DNA from: Phragmitibacter sp965284365
Lineage (GTDB): Bacteria > Verrucomicrobiota > Verrucomicrobiia > Verrucomicrobiales > Verrucomicrobiaceae
Direction of reading: 5' to 3'
NCBI GenBank assembly: GCA_965284365.1
Contig: OZ260079.1
Span: forward strand, 5,642,001-5,706,000
Length of the DNA stretch: 64,000 nucleotides
The translations under genes were made by a program, and so were the position numbers. This document shows, in pieces, positions 1 through 8,057 of this stretch (positions within the stretch are counted from its first letter, which is position 1; each line of letters starts with the position of its first letter). Below the pieces are notes generated by a model. It saw only the letters and a program-made list of their open reading frames with translations. It had not been told where the DNA came from and searched no databases.

Positions 1-1
1 G

Positions 2-877
2 GTCATGACTTCGCGGGATAAAGAAGCTTCGTGTGGTCAGCTTTTTTATGACTTCTATTGGGGCAGTGGCTTCCTGCCGAGCAAGTATCAGGGGGTGAAG
101 TTCCGCGGCACCGGTGATCCGGTGCTGTATATCGCGAATCCCGATGGCATGAGCCGCTCGGTGCGGCGCGCGATGCTGGATGGCCTGGCGGAACTGAATC
201 AGCACAAGCTGCTGGCTTATGGTGATCCGGAGATTGCCACGCGCATTGCGCAATATGAGATGGCGTATCGCATGCAGGCGAGTGTGCCGGATCTCACGGA
301 TATTTCCAAAGAGCCGGCGCACATTCTGGAGATGTATGGGCCGGATGTGCATCGCCAGGGAAGCTTTGCTTACAATTGCCTGATGGCCCGTCGTCTGGCT
401 GAACGCGGCGTGCGCTTCACGCAGGTCATGCACGCGGGTTGGGATCACCACCGGAATCTGAGCACGCAGTTTGAGATCCAGTGTCGGGATACGGATGCGC
501 CTGCGGCAGCGCTGGTGAAGGATTTGAAGCAACGCGGCCTGCTGGAAGACACGCTGGTCATCTGGGGCGGGGAGTTTGGCCGCACGCCCTTCATTCAGGG
601 CGATCCCAACAATCTAAAGCAGCTAGGCCGCGATCATCACCCGTATGTCTTTACCACCTGGATGGCCGGGGCCGGTGTGAAACCGGGATTCAGCTACGGC
701 GAGAGCGATGACTTTGCGCATAATCCGGCGAAGGACCCGGTGCATGTGCATGATTTCCAGGCGACGATCATGCATTTGATGGGGATCGATCATGAGAAGT
801 TCACCTTCCGGTTCCAAGGCCGGCAGTTCCGCCTCACCGACGTGCATGGGCACGTGGTGAAGGGGGTGATGGGGTGA
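2..877 (+). CDS. DUF1501 family protein, 5' end outside the window
   Basis: The visible 290 or so residues are the C-terminal part of a DUF1501 protein, a family related to sulfatase/alkaline phosphatase folds and abundant in Planctomycetes and Verrucomicrobia. Family-like stretches are SFAYNCLMARRLAERGVRF, the HAGWDHH segment and VIWGGEFGRTP followed by GRDHHP, which carry the conserved His, Asp and Glu residues. Family members are usually about 450-500 residues long and exported by a Tat signal, so the N-terminal third is missing. The ATG at position 5 is only the first methionine in the window and the frame stays open to the window edge. These genes usually sit downstream of a DUF1549/DUF1553 cytochrome-like gene, which cannot be checked here. 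The substrate is unknown for the family. Confidence 0.85.
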   Translation, partial: VMTSRDKEASCGQLFYDFYWGSGFLPSKYQGVKFRGTGDPVLYIANPDGMSRSVRRAMLDGLAELNQHKLLAYGDPEIATRIAQYEMAYRMQASVPDLTDISKEPAHILEMYGPDVHRQGSFAYNCLMARRLAERGVRFTQVMHAGWDHHRNLSTQFEIQCRDTDAPAAALVKDLKQRGLLEDTLVIWGGEFGRTPFIQGDPNNLKQLGRDHHPYVFTTWMAGAGVKPGFSYGESDDFAHNPAKDPVHVHDFQATIMHLMGIDHEKFTFRFQGRQFRLTDVHGHVVKGVMG

Positions 878-892
878 GGCAGTTGCCGGATA

Positions 893-955
893 TGGGTGTT
901 TGTGGGTGTGATTACAGTTGGACTTTTGGGTGTTTATGGGTGTATATTTGGGTGA
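893..955 (+). promoter_or_regulatory. Five phased TGGGTGT direct repeats upstream of fic
   Basis: Copies of TGGGTGT begin at 893, 903, 927 and 937, and a near copy (TGGGTGA) begins at 949. The start-to-start steps are 10, 24, 10 and 12 bases, so the copies lie roughly on one face of the helix. They fill the gap between the DUF1501 stop and the fic start at 965. This is the pattern of a multi-site regulator-binding region; the Fic protein itself ends in a winged-helix-like segment and could bind there, but that is inference. Confidence 0.45.
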
Positions 956-964
956 GAGGCTGTT

Positions 965-2014
965 ATGCTCAACACCCAGACCATCGAAATCACCCCGGAA
1001 CTTCTGTCGCTGGTGGCAGAGATTGATGAGTTCAAAGGAGCGTGGAGAGCCCTTGGCTCGCTCGCTCCTGAGCGTTTGAAGTCGCTGCGGCTTATCGCCA
1101 CAATTGAGAGCATTGGTTCCTCCACGCGCATTGAGGGCAGCAAACTGACAGATCGTGAAGTCGAACGCCTGCTCGCGAATTTGGAGATCAGGAAATTCGA
1201 TACGCGGGACGAGCAGGAAGTGGCTGGCTATGCCGAGGTCATCGACCTGATCTCCAGCGCATGGCAGGACATCCCGATCACGGAAAACCACATCAAACAG
1301 TTCCACCGGGATTTGCTGCGCTATAGCGAGAAGGACGAGCGGCATCGTGGTGAGTACAAGACATTGTCGAACAGCGTTGCCGCCTTTGATGAGGACGGCA
1401 GGCAGATCGGCATTGTCTTCGAAACAGCAGCCCCTTTTGCTACGCCGCGACTCATGGCTGAGCTAGTCGCCTGGCTGAACGAAGCGCGCGAATTGCGCCG
1501 CATGCATCCCCTGCTCATCGTCGCGGTGTTCACCGTGGTGTTTTTGGAGATCCATCCCTTTCAGGATGGCAATGGGCGACTGAGTCGCATCCTTACGACG
1601 TTACTACTTCTGCAAGCTGGCTATGCTTATGTGCCCTACAGCTCGCTGGAAAGCGTGATTGAGAATAGCAAAGAGGGTTACTACCTGGCGCTACGTCAGA
1701 CGCAGGCGACGATCCGTGCTGAGACTCCGAACTGGCAACCCTGGCTGGTGTACCTCTTACGCGCTTTGCGGCAGCAGAAGGATCGCCTGGCTGCTAAGGT
1801 GGAACGAGAGAAGCTTTTCATGGCGGCCCTGCCGGAACTCGCCGTGCAAATCCTGGAGCAAGCAAAGCAACATGGCCGCGTGACCATGGGGAGCATGATC
1901 AAGTTGACTGGAGCGAGCCGGAATACGCTCAAGGAACACTTCAGACGGTTGGTGGAGTTAGGGCACCTAAAGCAGCAGGGTGCTGGTAAGGGGACGTGGT
2001 ATGCGCTGCCTTAA
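965..2014 (+). CDS. Fic family protein (AMP-transferase), class II, with C-terminal winged helix
   Basis: Fic enzymes move AMP (or another phosphate-containing group) onto hydroxyl side chains of target proteins. The catalytic motif HPFQDGNGRLSR is complete at residues 197-208, with the catalytic His197 and Arg205. An N-terminal inhibitory motif of the S-x-x-x-E-G type is visible at residues 53-58 (STRIEG), where Glu57 would block ATP binding; this is the class II arrangement. The C-terminal 50 residues (MGSMIKLTGASRNTLKEHFR and on) look like a winged helix-turn-helix, common in chromosomal Fic proteins. At 349 residues it is full length for the type. The ATG at 965 is used because the repeat array lies directly before it. 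A sirtuin follows 65 bases later on the same strand. The target protein cannot be told from sequence. Confidence 0.92.
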   Translation: MLNTQTIEITPELLSLVAEIDEFKGAWRALGSLAPERLKSLRLIATIESIGSSTRIEGSKLTDREVERLLANLEIRKFDTRDEQEVAGYAEVIDLISSAWQDIPITENHIKQFHRDLLRYSEKDERHRGEYKTLSNSVAAFDEDGRQIGIVFETAAPFATPRLMAELVAWLNEARELRRMHPLLIVAVFTVVFLEIHPFQDGNGRLSRILTTLLLLQAGYAYVPYSSLESVIENSKEGYYLALRQTQATIRAETPNWQPWLVYLLRALRQQKDRLAAKVEREKLFMAALPELAVQILEQAKQHGRVTMGSMIKLTGASRNTLKEHFRRLVELGHLKQQGAGKGTWYALP

Positions 2015-2079
2015 GCACACGAACTTATGAATTGAGTTGAGATTCGACTTTCAATATCGACTATTTATCTCCAGCCTCA

Positions 2080-2787
2080 ATGAGCTCCGCAACCCTCCCT
2101 AACCTTGTCATCCTCACCGGGGCAGGCATCTCTGCGGAGTCTGGATTGCCCACCTTCCGGGATGCGGATGGGTTATGGGAAGGGAATCGCGTCGAAGACG
2201 TGGCGACTCCGGCGGCATTTGACCGGAATCCGGCGCTGGTGCATCGATTCTACAATTTGCGGCGCAAGGCATTGCTCGGTGTGAAGCCGAATGCAGCGCA
2301 TGAGGCCATTGCCAAGTTGCAACTGAGCCACCCCGGCTGCGTCACCCTCATCACGCAGAATGTGGATGATTTGCACGAACGTGCGGGCAGCCCGGAAGTC
2401 ATTCACATGCACGGAGAACTGCGTAAGGCGCAGTGTGAGTGGTGCGAAAGCGTACACCCATGGGATGAGGATATGGATTACGTAACCCGCTGTCCCACCT
2501 GCCGCCGTCCGGCACGCATGCGTCCTCACATTGTCTGGTTTGGAGAGATGCCCATGCACATGGATCGCATTGCCGGGGCTCTCGCTAAGGCGGAGGTCTT
2601 CGCCGCGATTGGCACTTCAGGCCTGGTGTATCCGGCCGCCGGCTTCGTCGCCGATGCGAAACGTCACGGGGCAATTGCCGTAGAAGTGAACAATGCCCAA
2701 ACGGATGTGTCAGGCCGGTTTGACCACCACTTTGTTGGGTCGGCGACGGAACAGGTGCAGAGGTTTGTGGAGTGGTATTTAGAATAG
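2080..2787 (+). CDS. cobB: NAD-dependent protein deacylase (sirtuin, SIRT5-like)
   Basis: SIR2-family enzyme that removes acyl groups from lysines, consuming NAD+. The NAD-binding GAGISAESGLPTFR lies at residues 14-27, TQNVDDLHERAG at 92-103 and the catalytic His at about 111 (HMHGEL). Four cysteines that would hold the structural zinc are at 119, 122, 138 and 141. Residues Tyr58 and Arg61 form the YxxR signature that marks class III (SIRT5/CobB-like) enzymes able to remove succinyl and malonyl groups. The length of 235 residues is normal. It follows fic on the same strand, so co-transcription is possible. Its stop codon abuts that of the convergent lipoprotein gene with no base between. Confidence 0.93.
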   Translation: MSSATLPNLVILTGAGISAESGLPTFRDADGLWEGNRVEDVATPAAFDRNPALVHRFYNLRRKALLGVKPNAAHEAIAKLQLSHPGCVTLITQNVDDLHERAGSPEVIHMHGELRKAQCEWCESVHPWDEDMDYVTRCPTCRRPARMRPHIVWFGEMPMHMDRIAGALAKAEVFAAIGTSGLVYPAAGFVADAKRHGAIAVEVNNAQTDVSGRFDHHFVGSATEQVQRFVEWYLE

Positions 2788-3855
2788 CTATTGAGTTGCC
2801 CGCGCAGGTAAACCTAGAGATCGCAATGGCAGGATCAACCTGGGAAATCGCTCAACCAACTTCGAGAAACTTGGATATCCATCATACATAATGAGGCCCT
2901 CTGCATGCGGTGTTCCGTCTCCGTTCAGCTTCAGCACTTCAAACTCACTTTTAATCTGTGACAGGCTATAACCTTCGAAAAAGCAAACGGCCACATTTTG
3001 CTTCTCACGGCGCAGTCTGAAAATTAGATCGAATCTGCCCTGATGAAATCTTAGAAACTCATCTGCATCTACTCGCCACTTGTCCAGCATCAAGAATTTC
3101 TCAGATATCTTGCTTATCGATGACTCACTGAATGCTTCCGAAATTGTTTGATGAAATTTTAAGAGTCCGTCAAGCATCTCAACAGTCGCCTTCAGTCTAG
3201 CGAAATCAAAAGTCATCTGCATCTGCCGCGAGTCATCTACCCCGAGCCACATCACCTGAGTAGCAGCGGTCTGCGAAGACTCCACGAATCGCATGACACT
3301 AATCGCGGAAGCAGCACCTTCGTAAGACAAGATAATGCGTTGATGTGGCTTGACCGGGAGAATGAGAACATCGTTCCCCATGAGCAGATGATACGATAAA
3401 AACTCGATCACAGCTCCATCTTCACGCCGCACCGATGCTCGTGCAGGATAGGATTTGCCATCGTCTCGTTGGTCGTCACATGGAGCCAATGCAAAATCTC
3501 GCATGGATAACACTCCAAGAAACATTATGGGAACCTGTAATTTAGGATCAGCTTCAGACTCCAAGTTAACTCCCACAAAGCCCGCATTGGCACACATCCG
3601 TACGGCTTGATCCAACTCATAGCACTCGATTCTCTCGGGAACAACAAGTGTTGGAATGGGAGAATCATTTCGATTCATCAGCATTTGAGCGAATCTTTGC
3701 TGTGCTATATCCAGCGCAACATCTTCCCCGCCAATGGCCACCCAGCCTTCCCGTTGCAAGACAATTTCAATAGCTCTATTGTCTTTTGTGCATGAACTGC
3801 ACAGCATCACTATCAGGACACTGATTAACAGTCTCAAGTTGTTCTGGAGGCGCAT
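2788..3855 (-). CDS. Hypothetical lipoprotein, lower GC than its neighbours
   Basis: A 355-residue protein I do not recognise. It starts with a lipoprotein signal peptide: charged start, hydrophobic run LLISVLIVMLC and a lipobox ending in Cys at about residue 22 (LCSSC). The rest is a soluble alpha/beta-looking sequence with no repeats or obvious catalytic motif. One 60-base line inside the gene (from 3181) has 29 G or C, about 48%, clearly below most flanking genes, which suggests acquisition by transfer. It converges with cobB with zero spacing, so the two transcripts probably overlap at their 3' ends. Confidence 0.7.
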   Translation of the reverse strand: MRLQNNLRLLISVLIVMLCSSCTKDNRAIEIVLQREGWVAIGGEDVALDIAQQRFAQMLMNRNDSPIPTLVVPERIECYELDQAVRMCANAGFVGVNLESEADPKLQVPIMFLGVLSMRDFALAPCDDQRDDGKSYPARASVRREDGAVIEFLSYHLLMGNDVLILPVKPHQRIILSYEGAASAISVMRFVESSQTAATQVMWLGVDDSRQMQMTFDFARLKATVEMLDGLLKFHQTISEAFSESSISKISEKFLMLDKWRVDADEFLRFHQGRFDLIFRLRREKQNVAVCFFEGYSLSQIKSEFEVLKLNGDGTPHAEGLIMYDGYPSFSKLVERFPRLILPLRSLGLPARATQ

Positions 3856-4083
3856 TCAGACCCAGATTAACACAACGACCTTGAGCAAAGCAACGACCAA
3901 GCTTTGGTCCATCAACTCAATTATTGCAAGTAATTGCCAACGCGGCAAAGCATGTGTTATGGTCAGTGAAGCTTGTAATAATTGAATGTGGTGCCCTCAT
4001 CGAAACCGGCCAGCTTATCAACTCGAGCCTTGTCGTCAGTAATCTTTGTTGTCCAGTCTATATCCAAGCTCGAAAATCAGCAG

Positions 4084-4773
4084 TCAATTGACATTCGGCC
4101 CCTTCGGCAACTCCCCTTCCCGCTTATACTCCGTTGGATCCGGGACGCCTGCGTCGATGAAGGCTTCGCGGCGTTCCACGCAGGTGCCGCAGGTGCCGCA
4201 GTGGATGTTTGCGCCTTTGTAGCAGCTCCAGGTTTGGGCGTAGTCGATGCCCAGGGCGGCGCCACGGCGGGCGATCTCGGTTTTATCGCAATCGATGAAG
4301 GGGCGGAGGAGTTCGATTTTGACGTAGGTGCCGAACTTCATGGCATTGGCCATGGCGTGCATGAAGGGCTCACGGCAGTCGGGGTAGATGGCGTGGTCGC
4401 CGCTGTGGGCGGCGATGACGAGGGCGTCGGCTGAGCGGCTTTCGGCGAGGCCGCAGGCGATGGCGAGCATGATGCCGTTCCGGAAAGGGACGACGGTGCG
4501 TTTCATGCTTTCCTCGGCGTAGTGGCCGTCCGGGATGTCGCCGCCGGTTTGGAGCAGGTCGGAGGCGAAGAGTTGGTTCACGAAGTCCAGATTGATGACT
4601 TCATGCGGCACGCCCAAGTGCGTGGCATGCCAGGCGGCCATGGGGATTTCCTTGTGATTGTGTTTTGAGCCATAGTCGAAACTGACGGTGCCGATGACTT
4701 CATGCTCCCGTGCGGCCCAGTAGAGGGCCGTGACGGAATCCATGCCACCGGAGAGGAGGACGACGGTTTTCAT
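4084..4773 (-). CDS. queC: 7-cyano-7-deazaguanine synthase QueC
   Basis: QueC converts 7-carboxy-7-deazaguanine to preQ0, using ATP and ammonia, in the cytosolic queuosine pathway. The PP-loop SGGMDS is at residues 8-13. The zinc-binding cysteines Cys184, Cys192, Cys195 and Cys198 (CYKGANIHCGTCGTC) are all present near the C-terminus. The length of 229 residues is normal. It starts 15 bases after the queF stop on the same strand, so the two form an operon covering two later steps of preQ1 formation. QueD, QueE, Tgt and QueA are not in this window. Confidence 0.95.
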   Translation of the reverse strand: MKTVVLLSGGMDSVTALYWAAREHEVIGTVSFDYGSKHNHKEIPMAAWHATHLGVPHEVINLDFVNQLFASDLLQTGGDIPDGHYAEESMKRTVVPFRNGIMLAIACGLAESRSADALVIAAHSGDHAIYPDCREPFMHAMANAMKFGTYVKIELLRPFIDCDKTEIARRGAALGIDYAQTWSCYKGANIHCGTCGTCVERREAFIDAGVPDPTEYKREGELPKGPNVN

Positions 4774-4788
4774 GAGATGCCTAGCCGA

Positions 4789-5265
4789 TCAATGATGATG
4801 ATCATGCCCGCAGCCGCCTTCGGAGCATTCGACGGTTTCATCTTCCGGCCAGTCGGGGTAGCGGGCTTCGCAGGTGAGTTGGATGCCGCCGCGGGAGCCG
4901 AATTCGCCGCGCACCTGGCATTGTTTGGGTGCGGTGGCGGCGACGATGTCATCCAGGATGCGGTTCACGATGGCTTCATTGAAGGCAGGGTGGTTCCGGT
5001 AGGAGGCGAGGTAGAATTTCAGGGATTTCGTTTCGACGCATTTTTCATTCGGGATGTAGACGATCTCGACGTGGGCGGTGTCGGGCTGGCCGGTGACGGG
5101 GCAGAGGGAACTAAACTCCGGGCAGGTGAGGATGATGCGGTAGTTCCGTCCGGGGGTACGGTTTGGGAAAGTTTCCAAAGCAGCTTCGTCCGGGGACTGC
5201 GGCAGGCGGTGCTCGGAGCGGCCTAAAAGGCTGAGATCATGATCCATGGGGTAGGATAGGCGCAT
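4789..5265 (-). CDS. queF: NADPH-dependent 7-cyano-7-deazaguanine reductase QueF
   Basis: QueF reduces preQ0 to preQ1. It is the short, single-domain type. Counting from the chosen start, the catalytic Cys55 lies in FSSLCPVTGQPD with Asp62 nearby, and the QueF NADPH motif ETKSLKFYL is at residues 78-86. The frame stays open up to 5313, but family similarity begins only around MDHDLSLLG, so I place the start at 5265; 5247 is the other good candidate. The C-terminus ends in an unusual cysteine and histidine tail (CSEGGCGHDHHH), a likely metal-binding addition not needed for catalysis. It is the first gene of the queF-queC operon and is divergent from aspS. Confidence 0.92.
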   Translation of the reverse strand: MRLSYPMDHDLSLLGRSEHRLPQSPDEAALETFPNRTPGRNYRIILTCPEFSSLCPVTGQPDTAHVEIVYIPNEKCVETKSLKFYLASYRNHPAFNEAIVNRILDDIVAATAPKQCQVRGEFGSRGGIQLTCEARYPDWPEDETVECSEGGCGHDHHH

Positions 5266-5396
5266 CCGGCCCCCGTGCAACGCGGGCTTCGCAGCTTCTG
5301 AATCAGCTTGCACAAAGCCCGGACTTGCGGCATCTCACCCGCCCGCGATTTCATTTTCCGGGACCCTGCCCTGTACTTGTACCGACACTCACGTCC

Positions 5397-7250
5397 ATGA
5401 CCGCCAACACTTACCGCACCCATCATTGCAATGAACTGCGCTCCGAGCACATCGGGCAGGTCGTCACGCTGACGGGCTGGATCAATACCGTGCGGGACCA
5501 GGGCGGCGTCATCTTTGTGGACTTGCGGGACCGCGAGGGGCTGACCCAGATCGTCTTCCGCTCCGAGGAAAGTCCAGAGGCGGCGAAGATCAGCCACAAG
5601 CTGCGCGATGAGGACGTGGTCTGCATCAAGGGCAAAGTCGTTCAGCGCCTGGAGGGCACGGACAATGCGAAGCTGGCTACCGGCCACATTGAGCTCGTCG
5701 CCCAAGAAGTCACCGTGCTGAACAAGGCTGCGGTGCTGCCTTTCCAGATCGACAGTGAGCTGAGCAATGAAGATCTGCGGCTAAAGTACCGCTACCTGGA
5801 TCTGCGCCGTCCGCGCATGATGAGCAATCTGCGCACGCGCCACCGCATCGTGAAAGCGGCGCGGGATTTCCTGGATGAGGCTGGCTTCGTAGAAGTCGAG
5901 ACCCCGATCCTCTCCAAGTCCACGCCGGAAGGCGCGCGCGACTTCCTGGTGCCGGCTCGTCTGAACCCCGGAAAATTCTACGCGCTGCCGCAGGCGCCGC
6001 AGCAGTACAAGCAGCTTCTCATGGTCGCCGGTCTGGAGAAGTATTTTCAGATTGCCCGCTGCTTTCGCGATGAAGACTTGCGCGCTGATCGCCAGCCGGA
6101 GTTCACCCAAGTGGACATCGAGGCGTCGTTCATCACGGCGGAGGATGTGTATGCGCTCGTCGAAGGTTTGGTGAAGTCCATGTTCCAGGCGGCTCGCACG
6201 GAGGTGGACATTCCCCTGCCCTTCCCCCGCATGACCTGGCAGGAAGCCATGGACCGTTTTGGTATCGACAAGCCAGACACGCGTTTCGGAAACGAGATCG
6301 TGGACCTCGGCGATGTCTTTGCGAAGACGGAGTTCAAGATCTTCCGCAACACCTTTGATCAGGGCGGCGTCGTGCGTGCCATCAATGCGAAGGGCTTCGC
6401 CTGCCTCACCGCGGGCCAGATGAACCGCCTGAACGAGATCGCCATCCAGGCCGGTCTGCCCGTGAAGACACTGGCTTTCATCAAGGCTGAGAACGGCGAA
6501 TACAAATCCCCTCTGTGGAAGTTCTTCACGGAGGAGGAAAAGGCGGCGCTCATCAAGAAGCTGAACGTGGAGGAAGGCGACATCGTCTTCTTCGTCGCGG
6601 GTCAGTGGGAAAGCACCTGCACCATCCTTGGCCGCGTGCGGTTGGAGGTGGCGGAGATGATGGGCACCACGAAGGACAGCACCGCGCTGAACTTCCTCTG
6701 GGTCGTCGATTTCCCGCTGCTCGCCTATAGCGAAGAAGACGCAAAGTGGAACGCCGTGCATCATCCTTTCACGCGTCCCTTGGATGAAGACATTCCGCTG
6801 CTGGAGTCCGGCGAACTCGCGAAGGTTCGTGCCGTTGCCTATGACGTTGTGTTGAACGGCACCGAGCTCGGAGGCGGTTCTTTGCGAATTCACGAGAGCA
6901 CGCTGCAGGCACAGATGTTCAGCATCCTCGGTGTCAGCGAAGAGGAGCAGAAAGAAATGTTCGGCCACATCCTGGAAGCCTTCCAGTTCGGCGCCCCGCC
7001 CCACGGTGGCCTCGCGCTTGGTCTGGATCGCATCATCATGCTCGCCGCTGGTGAGGAGAGCATCCGTGAAGTGATCGCCTTCCCGAAGAACAATCGCGGC
7101 CAGGAACTGATGACCGCCAGCCCCAGTACGGTGGACTTCAAGCAATTGCGTGAGCTCTACATGCAGAGCACTTTCAAGCCGAAGGCAAAGGAAGGTGATG
7201 GAGCAGCGAGTGCAGAGCCGCATCATCCGAAGACGGTGGTGACGGAGTAG
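5397..7250 (+). CDS. aspS: Aspartyl-tRNA synthetase, bacterial type
   Basis: Class II synthetase that charges tRNA-Asp. It has the N-terminal OB-fold anticodon-binding domain (GWINTVRDQGGVIFVDLRD), motif 2 (FRDEDLRADRQPEFTQVD), the bacterial GAD insertion in the middle, and motif 3 (GLALGLDRIIMLAAG) followed by IREVIAFPKN. From the ATG at 5397 the protein has 617 residues, close to other bacterial AspRS. The frame is open back to 5325, but those extra 24 residues are not family-like. A tail of about 20 residues after the core (GDGAASAEPHHPKT) is not conserved. I cannot tell whether the enzyme also charges tRNA-Asn; that depends on whether the genome has AsnRS or GatCAB. Queuosine, made by the divergent neighbours, modifies the anticodon of tRNA-Asp. 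Confidence 0.95.
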   Translation: MTANTYRTHHCNELRSEHIGQVVTLTGWINTVRDQGGVIFVDLRDREGLTQIVFRSEESPEAAKISHKLRDEDVVCIKGKVVQRLEGTDNAKLATGHIELVAQEVTVLNKAAVLPFQIDSELSNEDLRLKYRYLDLRRPRMMSNLRTRHRIVKAARDFLDEAGFVEVETPILSKSTPEGARDFLVPARLNPGKFYALPQAPQQYKQLLMVAGLEKYFQIARCFRDEDLRADRQPEFTQVDIEASFITAEDVYALVEGLVKSMFQAARTEVDIPLPFPRMTWQEAMDRFGIDKPDTRFGNEIVDLGDVFAKTEFKIFRNTFDQGGVVRAINAKGFACLTAGQMNRLNEIAIQAGLPVKTLAFIKAENGEYKSPLWKFFTEEEKAALIKKLNVEEGDIVFFVAGQWESTCTILGRVRLEVAEMMGTTKDSTALNFLWVVDFPLLAYSEEDAKWNAVHHPFTRPLDEDIPLLESGELAKVRAVAYDVVLNGTELGGGSLRIHESTLQAQMFSILGVSEEEQKEMFGHILEAFQFGAPPHGGLALGLDRIIMLAAGEESIREVIAFPKNNRGQELMTASPSTVDFKQLRELYMQSTFKPKAKEGDGAASAEPHHPKTVVTE

Positions 7251-7657
7251 GCAATTCGCGCTGGGTGATGACTTAGTTTAGGTTCACCGCGAAGACGCGA
7301 AGAATGATTGGGGAGGTTAGCAAGCCAAACCGCAACTATCGAAATGAGGAGATGCCCGGAGAGGTGTCTCTTTTTTCCGCGGATTGACAGATGCTTCCTT
7401 GCTCGGCGGATAAAGCATTTCCTTTGCCGGTCGCTGGCTGCCACTCTTTTTTTCCCTGGAGTTGTCCTCTATCTGCATCTCAGGCAGCGCACTGAAGCAG
7501 GTCAAACTCAGTTTCAGGAATTGGCGAAAACTACCGGCGCCATGCGCCCCTAACCTGACACACAGCGACACTGCAACTTCCTCTCGAAGAAGCACATCCA
7601 CAAAGTTCCAAGCCGGCGATTGAATTAGGAGGCGACACCCCTAACATTCTTCACACC
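7251..7657. other. Intergenic stretch with one EDAKAR-type repeat remnant
   Basis: About 400 bases without a gene I can support. A short copy of the intergenic repeat GGTTCACCGCGAAGACGCGA lies at 7281-7304, just after aspS. The open frame at 7308-7553 has no start context, domain or convincing composition. The rest shows no strong hairpin or promoter. An AGGAGG is present at 7628-7633, but it is 25 bases from the next start and probably too far to serve it. Confidence 0.5.
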
Positions 7658-7981
7658 ATGCCAGACGTAGGACTTTTCAGTGCCACAGCGCCACTCACCA
7701 AGGACATACCCCTGGTCATCAAGTTTTCAGTCGAAGCCGGAGGTCTTCCCGTTTATCAGGAGAGTTACGATGTGCGAACCCTCGCCAAGGAATTGAAAAA
7801 GGACGAGGCGAAAGCCATCGATCTCTGGGTCCGGCGATTGAAGTCCGTGGTCGCGACCATGGACCGCCCAGGGTTCAGTTCGGCTCTGACGAGATGCCTG
7901 GCAGATGGAATGGCCTGCGACTACGGCATCAATCCGGAAAAAGCCGAAGTGCTCGATTCAAGAGGGATTCCTTCCAGCTGA
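7658..7981 (+). CDS. Small hypothetical protein
   Basis: A 107-residue cytosolic-looking protein with no signal peptide or membrane segment and no family I recognise. The middle is helical and charged (TLAKELKKDEAKAIDLWVRR). Codon use looks coding rather than random, and the next gene follows on the same strand 76 bases later. There is no ribosome binding site at the usual distance. Treat it as a plausible but unproven gene. Confidence 0.5.
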   Translation: MPDVGLFSATAPLTKDIPLVIKFSVEAGGLPVYQESYDVRTLAKELKKDEAKAIDLWVRRLKSVVATMDRPGFSSALTRCLADGMACDYGINPEKAEVLDSRGIPSS

Positions 7982-8057
7982 TGTCTAGCGGCAATTCACG
8001 GCAGCATGCACTCAGACAGCATCGCACCCTAGGAAATAGCTTCAGCGCCAAAGAGCC

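Noticed and set aside
623..1345. Long minus-strand open frame across the DUF1501 end and fic
   Set aside because: It runs antisense to two well-supported genes, and its length reflects GC-rich codon bias on the other strand.
4084..5226. Plus-strand open frames opposite queC and queF
   Set aside because: Gly/Val/Phe-rich translations are mirror products of the real minus-strand genes and carry no domains.
5781..7226. 481-codon minus-strand frame opposite aspS
   Set aside because: Antisense shadow of a conserved gene; no domain or start context.
7308..7553. 81-codon frame after aspS
   Set aside because: Unlikely composition, no start signal, begins directly after a repeat remnant.
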